In this document: piece by piece, positions 23,114 to 24,034 of the stretch
Layout: every line of letters begins with the position of its first letter
How positions within the stretch are numbered: position 1 is the first letter of the stretch
Source: an uncultured Spirochaetales bacterium
GTDB taxonomy: Bacteria > Spirochaetota > Spirochaetia > Sphaerochaetales > Sphaerochaetaceae
Reading direction: 5' to 3'
Length of the DNA stretch: 24,034 bases
Assembly (NCBI GenBank): GCA_934276485.1
Contig: CAKQTE010000070.1
Location: 1 to 24,034 of the forward strand
Notes under the pieces: generated by a model
Seen by the model: only the letters and a program-made list of their open reading frames with translations
Database searches by the model: none
What the model was told of the DNA's origin: nothing
Program-made: the position numbers and the translations under genes

Positions 23114-24034
23114 ATGAATAGAATTGAAAAAAGAATCTACACTGAAGAAGAGAGAGCACGTGCAACCGAAGACGTCAGCAACATGACCCTCTTTTCTGAT
23201 GCTATGACGGTTGCTTATAGGGACAAGACCTATACAGCATACTCGCTTGAGTCGCTTCTTGGCATGAAGGTGTCTGACTCCATGAAGGACGAGATGGTCG
23301 TGCATGCCGAGAACTGGCTGAAGCGGCTGGAGAACAGGGACGCATGCCTTGATGTCGTAATCGAGTTCCCATCCGAGAAGATACACATCGAGATCCAGCA
23401 GCTCAAGAGGAAGGACGGGATTCCTAGGAGCATGTTCTACCTTAGCATGCTGCTTTCCGACATAAGGAAGGGAAAGAAGCAGATAGACCCGTATCACGTG
23501 ATATCGATCTGGATCTGCGACTACAACCCGATCCCCGGATCCGAGGAGCTTCCGTTCTACACGTTCGAGAACACATACAGGAAGAGGGAGAACATGGTCG
23601 GCATCGATTCCCCTTTCGAGCTCGACGACGGTGTCACTATGATATTCGTGAACGCAAGCTATGACTGGGAACCGCTGAAAAGGATGAGGGAGCTCACGAG
23701 GGAGGAGAAGGCATTGATGGAATACCTGAAGGACATGAAGAGAAGCGATGTAAGCGAAATTGTGCACAAGGAGGCCTTTGACGTGCTATCATTGTACAAG
23801 GAAGGTGGCCCTATGTACGGAGAAGTTCACGAGGAGTTCATGGAATATCACAAGGAAGAGGCTGAGAAGCTCCTTGCAAAAGGCAAAGCCGAAGGCATTG
23901 CAGAAGGAGAGAAGAAAGGACTACAGAAAGAAAAGCTCGCAACTGCAAGGCGTATGCTCGCCTCAAACTTCGATATTGATACAATCTCAGCAATGACCAT
24001 GCTTACTAAAGAAGAGATTCTGGATCTCAAATAG
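23114..24034 (+). CDS. Rpn-family (PDDEXK_2) recombination-promoting nuclease / transposase-like protein
   Basis: The 306-residue protein fits the PD-(D/E)XK transposase-like family represented by E. coli RpnA-E. It has an N-terminal LFSDAMTVAYRDK segment, a nuclease core with D80 (CLDVVIEF) and E93-x-Q95 (IHIEIQQLKR), the R105..Y109 pattern (RSMFYLSMLLSDI), and a Lys/Glu-rich coiled C-terminus (KGKAEGIAEGEKKG) ending in a short helical repeat (DTISAMTMLTKEEILDLK). Rpn proteins cleave DNA and promote RecA-independent recombination in E. coli; some family members are linked to phage defence. AAAGGAG 6 nt before ATG 23114 sets the start, and the stop is the last codon of the window. Its G+C and codon use (AGG, CTG, GAC) differ sharply from all neighbours, a sign of transfer. 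Confidence 0.85.
   Translation: MNRIEKRIYTEEERARATEDVSNMTLFSDAMTVAYRDKTYTAYSLESLLGMKVSDSMKDEMVVHAENWLKRLENRDACLDVVIEFPSEKIHIEIQQLKRKDGIPRSMFYLSMLLSDIRKGKKQIDPYHVISIWICDYNPIPGSEELPFYTFENTYRKRENMVGIDSPFELDDGVTMIFVNASYDWEPLKRMRELTREEKALMEYLKDMKRSDVSEIVHKEAFDVLSLYKEGGPMYGEVHEEFMEYHKEEAEKLLAKGKAEGIAEGEKKGLQKEKLATARRMLASNFDIDTISAMTMLTKEEILDLK

Noticed and set aside
23099..23767. 222-codon open frame on the minus strand inside the Rpn-type gene
   Set aside because: It is opposite a clear family member, has no recognisable domain and is explained by the higher G+C of that gene lowering stop frequency.

Overview
This window is the replication-origin neighbourhood of an AT-rich bacterial chromosome, with an accessory stretch at the right end. 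Gene content points to a spirochaete (Spirochaetota, Sphaerochaeta/Treponema-like, host-associated) with moderate confidence. The evidence is a DUF721/DciA gene directly after recF, a cyclophilin-FKBP fusion protein, an alanine at the quinolone-determining position of GyrA, and a PDDEXK_2/Rpn-type gene. No rRNA, tRNA or CRISPR array was found.

Layout. Bases 1-363 are non-coding control DNA with a long hairpin, a 16-bp dyad, a perfect CRP-type palindrome and a promoter in front of a TraB/PrgY-like membrane protein (+). A minus-strand operon follows, in transcription order parA, parB, cyclophilin-FKBP PPIase, radA. A small nfu-type Fe-S carrier gene (+) diverges from parA. Bases 5965-7210 are a non-coding, very AT-rich block with four parS sites, the centromere for ParA/ParB. 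Next come gyrB-gyrA (-), divergent from a long plus-strand run: dnaA, putative oriC, dnaN, recF, dciA-like, rpmH, rnpA, yidC, jag/khpB. A perR-rubrerythrin oxidative-stress operon (+) follows, with its own promoter and a dyad operator over the start site. On the minus strand are a PfkB-family (adenosine kinase-like) gene and an orphan sigma54-activator-like AAA+ protein with no DNA-binding domain. The window ends with a complete, visibly more GC-rich Rpn-family nuclease/transposase-like gene, probably acquired by transfer.

How it fits together. DnaA acts at oriC, the clamp (DnaN), RecF and the helicase-loader candidate (DciA-like) support replication, gyrase relieves supercoiling, and ParABS segregates the origin. 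The rpmH-rnpA-yidC-jag set (L34, RNase P protein, membrane insertase, RNA-binding protein) is the usual origin-linked companion group, here co-oriented behind recF.

The most unusual signal is in the 21464-21790 intergenic region. It carries DnaA-box-like 9-mers in helically phased tandem arrays flanking an AT-rich core, and it uses the same vocabulary (TTTTCCACA, TTTTTCACA, TTTTCCCCA) as the dnaA-dnaN spacer 8 kb away. It looks like a second origin-like or DnaA-binding locus. A second pattern is that traB, parA and pfkB each have a -10-like hexamer exactly 6 nt before the ATG and no Shine-Dalgarno sequence, suggesting leaderless mRNAs. Most remaining genes are ordinary housekeeping genes.
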